Source: Sphingomonadales bacterium (GTDB lineage: Bacteria; Pseudomonadota; Alphaproteobacteria; Sphingomonadales; Sphingomonadaceae). From it: DNA of 64,000 nt. The position numbers were made by a program, and so were the translations under genes. The notes below the pieces were generated by a model. That model was not told the origin of the DNA. It saw only the letters and a list, made by a program, of their open reading frames with translations, and did no database searches. Below are positions 17,090-25,210 of the stretch, one piece after another. Within the stretch, counting starts at the first letter, position 1; every line of letters begins with the position of its first letter. The DNA lies in the NCBI GenBank assembly GCA_014763545.1, contig JACXVD010000005.1:1-64000 (forward strand). The letters run 5' to 3'.

Positions 17090-17130
17090 CGAAGCGGCGC
17101 GCACAGCCGGAGGGTGGCCGTGCGCGCCGC
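17090..17130 (-). terminator. Strong terminator after the peroxiredoxin gene
   Basis: GCGGCGCGCAC (17094-17104) pairs perfectly over 11 bp with GTGCGCGCCGC (17120-17130), with an inner GCC/GGC pair. On the minus strand it is followed by TTCGTTTTAG. It lies 26 bp after the stop of the peroxiredoxin gene. Confidence 0.75.
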
Positions 17131-17156
17131 AGGTCGCTCAGATGGCTGGCAGGCCG

Positions 17157-17747
17157 TCAGAGCGCCTTTTTCGAGAAGTACCAATCGACGTATTCGTACC
17201 CTTCGTCGGCGCGGACGGCTGCCTCGTCGGCGGTCTGCGGCGGGGGAACGATCACCTTGTCGCCCGGCAGCCAGCCTTCGGGCGTGGCGACCTTGTTGGC
17301 GTCGCTGGTCTGCATCGCCTTCACCAGCCGCACGAATTCGCGGATCGAGCGGCCGTTGCTCATCGGGTAATGGACCATGGCGCGCAGCACCCCGTCCGGA
17401 TCGATGAAGAAGGTCGAGCGGACCGCCTGCGTATCCGACGCGCCGGGATGGATCATGCCATAGGCGCTGGCGACCTGCATCGAGATATCCTCGATGATCG
17501 GGAAGGGAATCCTGACCCCGAAATTTTCCTCGATGCTGCGCATCCACGCGATGTGCGCGTAGTGCGAATCGATCGACAGGCCGAGCAGTTCGACGTTCAG
17601 GCTGGCGAATTCTTCCGCATGTTCGGCAAAGCCCATGAATTCGGTGGTGCACACCGGGGTGAAATCCGCCGGGTGCGAGAAGAGGATCAGCCACTTGCCC
17701 TTGTAATCCGACAGGCTGCGGGTGCCGTGGGTGGTGGTGTCGGTCAT
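17157..17747 (-). CDS. 1-Cys peroxiredoxin (Prx6 type), short N-terminus
   Basis: 196-residue peroxiredoxin reducing peroxides. Active-site motif SHPADFTPVCTTE with peroxidatic Cys33; no other Cys occurs, so it is a 1-Cys enzyme. The partner Arg is in QAVRSTFFIDP, and the long C-terminal extension (TPEGWLPGDKVIVPPP) is typical of Prx6. Unusually, only 19 residues precede the first core strand: the common LGDxAPxF opening strand is missing. The ATG at 17747 has AGGAGA 6 bp upstream, so the short form appears genuine. It lies in a two-gene insertion with the ferritin-like gene between cmk and rpsA. Confidence 0.9.
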   Translation of the reverse strand: MTDTTTHGTRSLSDYKGKWLILFSHPADFTPVCTTEFMGFAEHAEEFASLNVELLGLSIDSHYAHIAWMRSIEENFGVRIPFPIIEDISMQVASAYGMIHPGASDTQAVRSTFFIDPDGVLRAMVHYPMSNGRSIREFVRLVKAMQTSDANKVATPEGWLPGDKVIVPPPQTADEAAVRADEGYEYVDWYFSKKAL

Positions 17748-17794
17748 GTCTGTCTCCTGGTCATAGGTGATCCATTCGCGGATCGCCAGAAGAC

Positions 17795-17827
17795 ATTTCG
17801 CTAATTTACATATTAGATAAAGCGAAT
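17795..17827. promoter_or_regulatory. AT-rich nested dyad upstream of the peroxiredoxin gene
   Basis: CTAAT (17801-17805), 6-bp spacer, ATTAG (17812-17816), set within outer arms ATTTCGCT and AGCGAAT. It is 50-80 bp upstream of the peroxiredoxin start in a pocket much richer in A and T than its surroundings, so it may be an operator or promoter. It does not match the OxyR spacing I know. Confidence 0.4.
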
Positions 17828-17940
17828 GAATCCGAATTCAGTAATCGGGTGAGCCGATGGGGCACGAAAATGCGCGGTTTTCGGCTATTCGGCCGACTCG
17901 CTAACGGTCGATATATGCGAAATTTGCAAAGTGTATGGGG

Positions 17941-18576
17941 TCAGGGGCAGGACTGTTGCCCGGTGATCGCATTGACCGCATCGAGTGCCGCCGCCACCGC
18001 GGCGTCGCGGTCCAGCTCGGACGTGTCGATCACCAGCGCATCCTCTGCGGCACGCAACGGGGCATCGGCGCGGTGGATGTCGCGCTGGTCGCGCGCGGCG
18101 ATATCCGCCTCGATCTCACGCAGTTCGAGGTCGAGCTCGCGGCCCTGCATTTCCAGCCAGCGGCGCATCGCGCGCGCCTGGATGGTGGCGGTGATGAACA
18201 GCTTCACATCGGCATCGGGCGCGATCACCGTGCCGATGTCGCGCCCGTCGAGCACCGCGCCGCCCGGCTGGTGGGCAAAGGCGCGTTGCCGCTCGAACAG
18301 CGCCTGCCGCACGGCCGGGTGGATCGAGGCGCGGCTGGCCAGCCCGCCCGTCGCCTCGCTGCGCAATTCGGGATTGGCGAGCAATTCGTCGGGAAACTCG
18401 CAGGCGGCCAGCGCATCCGCCGGATCGTCCGGATCGCCGCCGCTGAGCGCGCACTGGTATCCCACCGCGCGATAGAGCAGCCCGGTATCGAGATGCGGCA
18501 GGCCGAAATGCTTCGCCAGCGCCTTGGCGATGGTGCCCTTACCCGATGCGGTCGGTCCGTCGACGGCGATGATCAT
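17941..18576 (-). CDS. cmk: (d)CMP kinase
   Basis: Phosphorylates CMP and dCMP. 211 residues with the P-loop GPTASGKGT at 7-15, the substrate segment LDTGLLYRAVGY, and GRDIGTVIAPDADVKLFI further on, all standard for the short bacterial CMP kinase. The ATG overlaps the end of the preceding membrane-protein gene by 4 bp (ATGA). Part of an aroA-DUF-cmk operon; in most proteobacteria rpsA follows directly, but here two genes intervene. Confidence 0.97.
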   Translation of the reverse strand: MIIAVDGPTASGKGTIAKALAKHFGLPHLDTGLLYRAVGYQCALSGGDPDDPADALAACEFPDELLANPELRSEATGGLASRASIHPAVRQALFERQRAFAHQPGGAVLDGRDIGTVIAPDADVKLFITATIQARAMRRWLEMQGRELDLELREIEADIAARDQRDIHRADAPLRAAEDALVIDTSELDRDAAVAAALDAVNAITGQQSCP

Positions 18577-18842
18577 GTGGGCGTCCCCCCGTTTGTGCCC
18601 CGTTGTTTCAGCGCCTTGCCGATCCCGTACATGGCAATCGCTGCCCAGAACGCCTCCAGCACCAGGCTCGGCCAGTTCATATGATATACCAGCGATACCG
18701 TCAGCAAGATCGCGCCTGCCAGATTGGTTCCGTGCAGGACGAGCGGATGCGGCGCATTGTTCAGGGTCAAATAGGCGTAGGCGCCGATGATGCAGGCCAT
18801 GCCGGCGAAGCCGACGAGGCTGGGCCAGTCGAAAGCGGTCAA
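18573..18842 (-). CDS. CBU_0592-type small membrane protein
   Basis: 89 residues with three hydrophobic helices ([51 protein letters not shown]). The pattern of LxGxxG-type helix, Asn-containing second helix and a Trp/Pro pair before the third fits the CBU_0592 family, whose function is unknown. It overlaps aroA by 4 bp upstream and cmk by 4 bp downstream, so it is translated within that operon. Confidence 0.8.
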   Translation of the reverse strand: MTAFDWPSLVGFAGMACIIGAYAYLTLNNAPHPLVLHGTNLAGAILLTVSLVYHMNWPSLVLEAFWAAIAMYGIGKALKQRGTNGGTPT

Positions 18843-20173
18843 GCCGCTGCCCCGTCCAGCAGCGCCTCGAAATTCGGGAAGCTGGTGCGGATGGGCGCCG
18901 TGTCGTCCACTTCCACCCCGTCGCGGCTGGCGAGCCCGGCCACGGCCATGCTCATCGCGATGCGGTGGTCGAGATGGGTGGCGATGGCGCGCTTGCTGCC
19001 GCGCAGCGGCTCGCCGCCGGTGCCGTCGATGATCAAGCCGTCCTCGGTTTCCTCGACCCGCGCGCCTGCGGCGGACAGCGCGCTGGCCATCACCGCGATG
19101 CGATCGCTTTCCTTGACGCGCAGTTCTTCCAGCCCGCGTGTCACCGTGCGCCCTTCGGCCAGCGCGGCGGCGACGAACAGGATCGGAAATTCGTCGATCA
19201 TCGCCGGGGCGATCGCCGGGTCGACCTCGATCCCGCTGAACGGCGCGTGTTTCACCAGCAGATCCGCCACCGGCTCGCCGCCCACTTCGCGCGCGTTCTG
19301 TTCGGTGATGTCCGCGCCCATCTGGCGCAGCACCGCGACCAGCCCGGCGCGGGTGGGGTTGAGGCCGACATTCTCGATCAGCAATTCGCTGCCCGGCACC
19401 ACACTGGCCGCGACCATGAAGAAGGCCGCCGAGGACGGATCGCCGGGGACCTCGATCTGCTGTGGGTGCAGTTCGGCCTCGCCATGGATGCGGATCACGC
19501 GCGTGCCGCCTTCCTCACCCACTTCCAGCTGCGCGCCGAAACCGGTCAGCATGCGCTCCGAATGGTCGCGGGTGGGTACGGGTTCGATCACCGTGGTGAT
19601 CCCCGCCGTGTTGAGCCCGGCCAGCAGAACCGCGCTCTTCACCTGCGCGCTGGCCACCGGCAGGCGATAGGTGATCGGCACCGCAGGTGCAGCGCCCTGC
19701 ATCATCAGCGGCAAGGTTCCGCCCGGGCTGGCGGTGAAGCTGGCGCCCATCCGGCTCAGCGGTTCGATCACCCGGCCCATCGGCCGTTTCGACAGGCTGG
19801 CATCGCCGGTGAAGCTGGCGGTGATCGGGTGACTGGCGAGCAAGCCCATCAGCAGCCGGGTGGAAGTGCCCGAATTGCCCATGTCGAGCGCGCCCGCCGG
19901 TTGCAGCAACGTGCCCACGCCGACGCCGTGGATCGACCATTCCCCGCCGGTCTTCTCGATTGTCGCCCCCATCGCCCGCATGGCGGCGGCGGTGGCCATC
20001 ACATCTTCGCCTTCGAGCAGGCCGGTCACCCGCGTCTCGCCCACGGCCAATGCGCCGAACATGATCGAACGATGGCTGATCGACTTGTCGCCGGGCACGC
20101 GGATGCGGCCTTTCAGCGGGCCGGAGGGCAGGAAACGGCGCCGGTTCGGTTGGGTGGCAGGCTGGTCGGTCAA
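18839..20173 (-). CDS. aroA: 3-phosphoshikimate 1-carboxyvinyltransferase (EPSPS, class II-like)
   Basis: Sixth step of the shikimate pathway: joins phosphoenolpyruvate to shikimate 3-phosphate. From TTG 20173 it has 444 residues. No ATG is available near the N-terminus; the TTG puts the conserved [17 protein letters not shown] at residues 20-36. Substrate blocks GNSGTSTR (99-106), [28 protein letters not shown] and LRVKESDR are intact and look like the CP4-type class II enzymes. However, the residue matching the glyphosate-tolerance Ala of CP4 is Gly102 here. It overlaps the next gene by 4 bp and is transcribed away from the TIGR02300 gene. Confidence 0.95.
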   Translation of the reverse strand: MTDQPATQPNRRRFLPSGPLKGRIRVPGDKSISHRSIMFGALAVGETRVTGLLEGEDVMATAAAMRAMGATIEKTGGEWSIHGVGVGTLLQPAGALDMGNSGTSTRLLMGLLASHPITASFTGDASLSKRPMGRVIEPLSRMGASFTASPGGTLPLMMQGAAPAVPITYRLPVASAQVKSAVLLAGLNTAGITTVIEPVPTRDHSERMLTGFGAQLEVGEEGGTRVIRIHGEAELHPQQIEVPGDPSSAAFFMVAASVVPGSELLIENVGLNPTRAGLVAVLRQMGADITEQNAREVGGEPVADLLVKHAPFSGIEVDPAIAPAMIDEFPILFVAAALAEGRTVTRGLEELRVKESDRIAVMASALSAAGARVEETEDGLIIDGTGGEPLRGSKRAIATHLDHRIAMSMAVAGLASRDGVEVDDTAPIRTSFPNFEALLDGAAA

Positions 20174-20335
20174 ATCGGCGGGTTCCGTCTGTCGGCGGTC
20201 GGATGCGCGGCGTCTTTGACAGTGGCAATAGCTTCTGGCAAGGCGCGCGCGCTCTTGATTCAGGACGAATCCGCTCCCATCAAGTTTCGAGTTTTTCGCC
20301 CCGCCGGATGCGGCGGGCAGCATTGAGGAATTATA

Positions 20336-20656
20336 ATGGTCAAGCCAGAATGGGGCACGAAGCGTTCCTGCCCGAAATGCGGCACCCGCTTCTACGATCT
20401 CGGGAACGACGAGCCGGTCGAGTGCATCGAATGCGGCGAGAAGTGGTATCCCGAGCCGGTGCTCAAGTCCAAGCAGCCGATTCCCTTCGAGGAAGAGGAC
20501 AAGAAGAAGGACGCCAAGCCCGACAGCGACCTGGGTGACGACGATCTGGAGGATATCGACGAGGACGACGATTCGCCCGACAATGATGTCGATCTTGGCG
20601 GCGACGACGACCTCGGCGTGGACACCGGCGACGACGACAACGACGACGATAACTGA
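20336..20656 (+). CDS. TIGR02300 family protein, zinc-ribbon-like with acidic tail
   Basis: 106 residues. The N-terminal third has two CxxC pairs (Cys12/15 in CPKC, Cys30/33 in CIEC) around [10 protein letters not shown], which is the TIGR02300 signature and suggests zinc binding. From about residue 52 the chain is almost all Asp and Glu with Lys at the start, presumably disordered. The family is found in alphaproteobacteria and its function is unknown. The acidic tail is encoded by a GAC/GAT-rich low-complexity stretch. Confidence 0.9.
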   Translation: MVKPEWGTKRSCPKCGTRFYDLGNDEPVECIECGEKWYPEPVLKSKQPIPFEEEDKKKDAKPDSDLGDDDLEDIDEDDDSPDNDVDLGGDDDLGVDTGDDDNDDDN

Positions 20657-20692
20657 GTTCGGCGTTGCGAAAGGGCAGGGGGAAAATTCCCC

Positions 20693-20721
20693 TTGCCAAC
20701 CCGCCCTGCGATCCATAAAGG
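20693..20721 (+). promoter_or_regulatory. Predicted promoter of tRNA-Ala
   Basis: TTGCCA (20693-20698) and TAAAGG (20716-20721) with a 17-bp spacer, about 40 bp before the mature tRNA. A GGGGA...TCCCC hairpin lies just upstream at 20679-20692. Confidence 0.6.
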
Positions 20722-20761
20722 GCGGCCTCCCGGCTCCCAGGCCGGGGCAATTCGATGGTAT

Positions 20762-20837
20762 GGGGCCTTAGCTCAGCTGGGAGAGCGCCTGCATGGCATG
20801 CAGGAGGTCAGCGGTTCGATCCCGCTAGGCTCCACCA
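20762..20837 (+). tRNA. tRNA-Ala (GGC anticodon)
   Basis: Complete cloverleaf: acceptor arm GGGGCCT / AGGCTCC with one G-T pair, D-arm GCTC...GAGC, anticodon arm CCTGC-ATGGCAT-GCAGG with anticodon GGC, T-arm with GGTTCGATCC, and genomically encoded CCA at 20835-20837. It reads GCC and GCT alanine codons, GCC being very common in this genome. No integrase or repeat marks it as an attachment site. Confidence 0.97.
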
Positions 20838-20950
20838 TCGGAATACATCAAGTCGGGAATTTCCCGCACGCTGGCCGACGAGTTTTCGTCCGCCGGCGTT
20901 TTTCGCGTTTAGGCGGTTTTGCCGCCGTGAACTGAGTTTGGAGCAGGCAC

Positions 20951-22420
20951 GTGTTCGACAATCTGTCCGATCGCCTCGGCAATGTGTTCGACAAGCTGCG
21001 CGGGCGCGGTGCGCTCAGCGAGCAGGACGTGCGCGATGCGATGCGCGAAGTGCGCGTTGCGCTGCTCGAAGCCGACGTGGCGCTGCCGGTCGTCCGCCGC
21101 TTCATCGATTCGGTCACCGAAAAGGCGATCGGCCAGGAAGTGCTGCGCTCGGTCACGCCGGGCCAGCAGGTCGTCAAGATCGTCAATGACGAGCTGGTCG
21201 AAATGCTGGGCGGCCCAGATTCGAATGGGGAAACCGCCCCGCTGACGCTCGATGCCAGGCCGCCGGTGGTGATCATGATGGTCGGCCTGCAGGGGTCGGG
21301 CAAGACCACCAGCACCGCCAAGCTCGCCAAGTTCATCCGCGAAAAGCATGGCAAGAAGGCGCTGATGGCGTCGCTCGACGTCAACCGCCCGGCCGCGCAG
21401 GAACAGCTGGCGGTGCTCGGCACCCAGGTCGATGTCGCGACGCTGCCGATCGTGCCGGGCCAGCAGCCGGTCGATATCGCCCGCCGCGCGCTGGACAGCG
21501 CCAGGCTGCAGGCGGTCGATGTGCTGCTGCTCGACACGGCGGGCCGCCTGCATGTCGATGAAGCGCTGATGGCCGAGATGAAGGCCGTCGCCTCCGTCTC
21601 CGCGCCGACCGAAGTGCTGCTGGTGGTCGACAGCCTGACCGGGCAGGACGCGGTGAACGTCGCGCAGAGCTTCTCCGGCGAAGTGCCACTGACCGGCGTG
21701 ATCCTCACCCGGATGGACGGCGATGCGCGCGGCGGTGCGGCGCTGTCGATGCGCTATGTCACCGGCAAGCCGATCAAGTTTGCCGGGACGGGCGAAAAGC
21801 TCGACGCGCTCGAAGCTTTCCACCCCAGCCGGGTGGCCAACCGCATCCTGGGCATGGGCGATGTCGTTTCGCTGGTCGAAAAGGCCGCGGCGGTCGTCAA
21901 GGAAGAAGAGGCCGAAGCTCTCGCCAAGCGGATGATGGCGGGCAAGTTCGACATGAACGACCTGCGCACGCAGCTGCGCCAGATGCAGAACATGGGCGGG
22001 CTGGGCATGCTCGCCGGAATGTTGCCGGGCATGAAGAAGGCCAAGGCGGCGATGGCGCAGAGCGGCATGGACGACAAGGTGCTGGTGCATATGGACGCGA
22101 TCATCGGTTCGATGACGCCCAAGGAACGCGAGCGTCCCGAACTGATGAACGCCAAGCGCAAGAAGCGCGTGGCTGCCGGTTCCGGCACCGAGGTGCAGGA
22201 CGTCAACAAGCTGCTCAAGATGCACCAGGAAATGGGCCGCGCGATGAAGCAGATCCGCAAGATGGGCGGGCTGAAGGGCCTTGGCGCGCTGTTCGGCGGC
22301 GGCGGCATGGGCGGCATGGGTGGTGGCGGAATGGGCGGCGGTGGCGCGCCCCCGGCGCTCCCCGGGCTGGGTAGCGGGCAGATGCCCGCGAACCTGCAGG
22401 ATTTGATCAAAAAGAAGTAA
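20951..22420 (+). CDS. ffh: Signal recognition particle protein Ffh
   Basis: SRP54-type GTPase that with 4.5S RNA delivers nascent membrane proteins to FtsY. 489 residues: N domain (1-95), G domain with P-loop GLQGSGKTT at 112-120, DTAGRLHVDE and TRMDGDARGGAALS, then a Met-rich M domain (MRQMQNMGGLGMLAGMLPGMKK) and a Gly/Met-rich tail. GTG 20951 is the start. It is followed 32 bp later by rpsP, a common ffh-rpsP-rimM-trmD-rplS arrangement. Confidence 0.97.
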   Translation: MFDNLSDRLGNVFDKLRGRGALSEQDVRDAMREVRVALLEADVALPVVRRFIDSVTEKAIGQEVLRSVTPGQQVVKIVNDELVEMLGGPDSNGETAPLTLDARPPVVIMMVGLQGSGKTTSTAKLAKFIREKHGKKALMASLDVNRPAAQEQLAVLGTQVDVATLPIVPGQQPVDIARRALDSARLQAVDVLLLDTAGRLHVDEALMAEMKAVASVSAPTEVLLVVDSLTGQDAVNVAQSFSGEVPLTGVILTRMDGDARGGAALSMRYVTGKPIKFAGTGEKLDALEAFHPSRVANRILGMGDVVSLVEKAAAVVKEEEAEALAKRMMAGKFDMNDLRTQLRQMQNMGGLGMLAGMLPGMKKAKAAMAQSGMDDKVLVHMDAIIGSMTPKERERPELMNAKRKKRVAAGSGTEVQDVNKLLKMHQEMGRAMKQIRKMGGLKGLGALFGGGGMGGMGGGGMGGGGAPPALPGLGSGQMPANLQDLIKKK

Positions 22421-22452
22421 TTTCAGAATTTTAGATTGGAAAGGTAGAAACA

Positions 22453-22926
22453 ATGGCAGTTGCAATCCGTCTCTCGCGCGGTGGCGCGAAGAAGCGCCCC
22501 TATTACCGCATCGTCGTGTCGGACACGCGCAGCCCGCGTGACGGCAAGTATCTGGAGCAGATCGGCACCTACAACCCGATGATGCCGAAGGATTCGGGCG
22601 AGCGCGTGAAGCTGAACGAAGACCGCGCGCGCCACTGGCTGAGCGTGGGCGCCCAGCCGACCGATCGTGTGCACCGCTTCCTCGATGCCGCCGGCATCCT
22701 CGAACGCGCACCGCGCAACAACCCCAAGAAGGCCGAGCCGGGCGAAGCCGCCAAGGAACGCGCCGAGGAAAAGGCCGCCAAGGCCGCTGAAGCCGAAGAA
22801 GCCGCCAAGGCTGCCGAGGAAGAAGCCAAGTCCGCTGCTGCTGCCCCGGCTGAAGAAGCTGCCGCTGAAGAAGCGCCCGCCGAGGAAGCCGCTGCCGAAG
22901 ACGCCGGCGAAGAAAAGGCCGAGTAA
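22453..22926 (+). CDS. rpsP: 30S ribosomal protein S16 with long acidic tail
   Basis: The first 85 residues are a normal S16 ([32 protein letters not shown]). The other 70 or so residues are a low-complexity Ala/Glu/Lys tail, ending strongly acidic, about as long again as the core. Such extensions occur in some alphaproteobacteria, but this one is long. GGAAAGG lies 8 bp before the ATG. Confidence 0.97.
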   Translation: MAVAIRLSRGGAKKRPYYRIVVSDTRSPRDGKYLEQIGTYNPMMPKDSGERVKLNEDRARHWLSVGAQPTDRVHRFLDAAGILERAPRNNPKKAEPGEAAKERAEEKAAKAAEAEEAAKAAEEEAKSAAAAPAEEAAAEEAPAEEAAAEDAGEEKAE

Positions 22927-22934
22927 TCGCGCCG

Positions 22935-23447
22935 ATGCAGGACAAGCCCGTCACCCTCGCCGCGATTGCCGGCGCACATGGCGTGACGGGCGAAGTCCGC
23001 GTCAAACTGTTTGGCGAAGGCGTGGAATCCCTGCGGGGGTTCCGCGCCTTTTCCGTTTCGCCCAGCGGCGAGATGCTGACGCTCAAGAAAATCCGCGACG
23101 ATGGCAAGGGCGGGGCGATTGCCCGCTTCGAACAGGTCACGGATCGCAATGCGGCAGAGAAGTTGCGCGGATCGACCCTCACCGTCCCGCGGTCGGCGCT
23201 GCCCGCGCTGGGCGACGGCGAATATTACCACGCCGACCTGATCGGCCTGCCGGCGATCTCGACCGGTGGCGCGGTGCTGGGCACGGTGGTCGCGGTCGAG
23301 AATTTCGGCGCGAGCGACGTCATCGAGATCGAAAAGCCTGCCGAAGCGGGCAAGAAACCGCAGCGGTTCATGGTCCCGATGAATGAAGACGCGGTGCCTG
23401 CATGGGATGCGCAGCGGCTCGTCGTTGCGGATGGCTGGCACGATTGA
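22935..23447 (+). CDS. rimM: Ribosome maturation factor RimM
   Basis: 170-residue factor that assists 30S head assembly and binds S19. It has an N-terminal RimM barrel (AAIAGAHGVTGEVRVKLFGE) and a C-terminal PRC-barrel-like half (GEYYHADLIGLPA, VENFGASDVIEI, MVPMNEDAVPAWD). It is 8 bp after rpsP. In most genomes trmD follows immediately; here a cassette of about 3 kb lies between. Confidence 0.96.
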   Translation: MQDKPVTLAAIAGAHGVTGEVRVKLFGEGVESLRGFRAFSVSPSGEMLTLKKIRDDGKGGAIARFEQVTDRNAAEKLRGSTLTVPRSALPALGDGEYYHADLIGLPAISTGGAVLGTVVAVENFGASDVIEIEKPAEAGKKPQRFMVPMNEDAVPAWDAQRLVVADGWHD

Positions 23448-23470
23448 GCCTCGCTTGGTAGCAGGCGAGC

Positions 23471-24052
23471 ATGGCCTTGCCTGCTGACACCGCACAGGAT
23501 CCGCGCTGGATCGCCCTTTCACCCTATGAGATCGGCCCGCCCGATGCGCCCTTGTCGTTTGGCGCGCGGCTCGCCCGCGAGAACGGCTGGAGCGAGGATT
23601 TCGCAGCCCGGGTCGTGGCCGAATACAAGCGGTTCTGCTTCCTCGCCTTCACTGCCGGGCATGAGGTCACCCCGTCCGACGCGGTGGACCAGGCATGGCA
23701 CCTGCACCTGACCTATTCGCGCGATTACTGGCAGCGTTTCTGCCCGGACGTGCTGGGCGGCCTGCTGCATCACGGGCCGACCACGGGGACGGGCGACGAC
23801 CGCCAGCGCTTCTACAGCCAGTATGCGCAGACGCTGAAACGCTATGAGGAAGCCTTCGGGGAGATGCCGCCGGGCGACATCTGGCCCTCTGCCCGCCGCC
23901 GCTTCGAAGTGGATCCGCGCGCCGTGCGGGTAAATCCGGTGGATGTTATCATCCTGCCAAGAAACCGTGCCTATGCTATCGCCGCAGCGGGCGCGCTGCT
24001 GCTGGCCGTGGTGGCAATCGCGGCGACGCTGGCGGCGGTGCAGGCATTCTAG
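23471..24052 (+). CDS. Glycine-rich-domain-containing-like protein, tail-anchored
   Basis: 193 residues resembling the GRDP (PF07173) type. The diagnostic core is EYKRFCFLAF (51-60) followed by DQAWHLHLTYSRDYW (73-87), where the His78 and neighbouring aromatic residues are conserved. The Gly-rich part seen in eukaryotic members is absent. One hydrophobic helix at about 168-190 ends the protein, so it is predicted to be anchored in the inner membrane with the domain in the cytoplasm. It is 13 bp upstream of the TIGR04222 gene, a pairing that suggests a joint role. Function unknown. Confidence 0.7.
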   Translation: MALPADTAQDPRWIALSPYEIGPPDAPLSFGARLARENGWSEDFAARVVAEYKRFCFLAFTAGHEVTPSDAVDQAWHLHLTYSRDYWQRFCPDVLGGLLHHGPTTGTGDDRQRFYSQYAQTLKRYEEAFGEMPPGDIWPSARRRFEVDPRAVRVNPVDVIILPRNRAYAIAAAGALLLAVVAIAATLAAVQAF

Positions 24053-24065
24053 GGAGCGCTCGGCG

Positions 24066-24893
24066 ATGGAGCTTGGCCTGTCGGTCTTTTCGGGAAAGCA
24101 GTTCCTGTTGTTCTATCTCGCGCTGATGGCGCTTGCCTGGCTCGTCTCGCTGGGGATCGCGCGCTGGCTGCGGGCCGAGGGGCGCGGCGGCGGGCATGCC
24201 GCGATGGACGAGCTGGCAGTGCTCGCCGGGCGGCGCAAGCGGCTGGGCGAAGCGGTGGTGGCGCGGCTGCTCGGCGAGGAGGCGCTGGTGGTCGATGGCA
24301 AATGCTTCCGGACCGTGCGGAAAGTCGAGGGGCGCAGCCCCGCCGAACGCACGGTGCTGCACATGACCAGCCCGTTCCATTTCGGCGACGTCTACGGCGC
24401 GTTGAAACAGGATGCCGCGACAATCGAAGAGCGGCTGGTGGATCGCGGCTGGATGATCGCGGGTGGCGACCGCTTGCAACTGCGCCTGTTCGCGCTGATC
24501 CCCTTCGCCTTGCTGCTGCTGCTCGGTTATTACCGGTACTCCGCGGGGCAAGCGCTGGGCGAGCCGGTCGGGCTGCTGACCCTGCTGATGTTCGCGACGC
24601 TGGTTCTTGCGGTGGTCCGCTTCTTCAAGGTCAATGGCCTCACCCGGGCGGGGCAACGGGTGCTGGCCGATGCGCAGGGCGGGGCATCCCGGCTCAAGCG
24701 CGCGCCGACCGAGGCGGAAATGGGCGACGCCGTCGCGCTTTACGGCACAGGTGTGCTGGCCGGGACCAGCATCGCCGCCTTCCACTCCATGCGCCAGGCA
24801 AGCGGAGGCGGCGCCGGTTGCGGCAGCAGCGGCTGCGGCAGCGATGGCGGCGGGGGCTGCGGCGGTGGCGGTTGCGGCGGTTGCGGCGGGTGA
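24066..24893 (+). CDS. TIGR04222-type membrane protein with Gly/Cys-rich tail
   Basis: 275 residues. A membrane helix at about 12-32 is followed by a soluble segment with AMDELAVLAGRRKRLGEAVVARLL (46-69), the typical TIGR04222 feature; two more helices lie near 141-156 and 167-185. The last 28 residues are only Gly, Cys, Ser, Ala and Asp, with Cys at 252, 257, 265, 270 and 273. TIGR04222 proteins are known for such variable low-complexity C-termini. The tail could bind metal, be oxidised or be modified; none is shown. GGGAG 9 bp upstream supports ATG 24066. No function is known. Confidence 0.75.
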   Translation: MELGLSVFSGKQFLLFYLALMALAWLVSLGIARWLRAEGRGGGHAAMDELAVLAGRRKRLGEAVVARLLGEEALVVDGKCFRTVRKVEGRSPAERTVLHMTSPFHFGDVYGALKQDAATIEERLVDRGWMIAGGDRLQLRLFALIPFALLLLLGYYRYSAGQALGEPVGLLTLLMFATLVLAVVRFFKVNGLTRAGQRVLADAQGGASRLKRAPTEAEMGDAVALYGTGVLAGTSIAAFHSMRQASGGGAGCGSSGCGSDGGGGCGGGGCGGCGG

Positions 24894-24931
24894 GTGGCGG
24901 CTGAGCGGCGAATGACAGGCAGAACGTTTCC

Positions 24932-25210
24932 ATGTCGCTGATCGCCATCGTGATCGTCGTCGGCCTCGTCGCGGGATTTTCCGCGTCGGTGGCGCTGTTG
25001 CTGCGCCGCCTGTTCCCGCGCATCACGCCCGGGTGGCGGCGGATCGTTGCGCCTGCGATCGGCGCGTTGATGACGATGGGGCCCGGGATCGCCGCGGCCC
25101 TGCGCGACAGCCACGCTTCGGTGATTCAGGTCACCCTGCTGGCCGCGGTGCTGGCGGTGGTCGCAGGCTATCCCGCCGTGCGCTTTTTCGACACGCCGCC
25201 GAAGAGCTAG
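24932..25210 (+). CDS. Small membrane protein of unknown function
   Basis: 92 residues with three hydrophobic helices (about 3-24, 38-56 and 64-84) separated by a basic loop [13 protein letters not shown]. It follows the TIGR04222 gene by 38 bp on the same strand. Its stop codon overlaps that of the convergent flavoprotein gene: both TAG stops share a single CTAG (25207-25210). I do not recognise a family. Confidence 0.7.
   Translation: MSLIAIVIVVGLVAGFSASVALLLRRLFPRITPGWRRIVAPAIGALMTMGPGIAAALRDSHASVIQVTLLAAVLAVVAGYPAVRFFDTPPKS

Noticed and set aside
17795-17827. OxyR binding site upstream of the peroxiredoxin gene
   Set aside because: The dyad spacing does not fit the four ATAG-type blocks of OxyR, so no regulator is named.
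20677-20693. GGGGAAAATTCCCC as an intrinsic terminator after the TIGR02300 gene
   Set aside because: The stem is only about 5 bp with a minimal loop and no T tract; it may be chance or part of the tRNA promoter region.
20762-20837. tRNA-Ala as an integration site for a mobile element
   Set aside because: No integrase, repeat of the tRNA end or foreign composition lies nearby.
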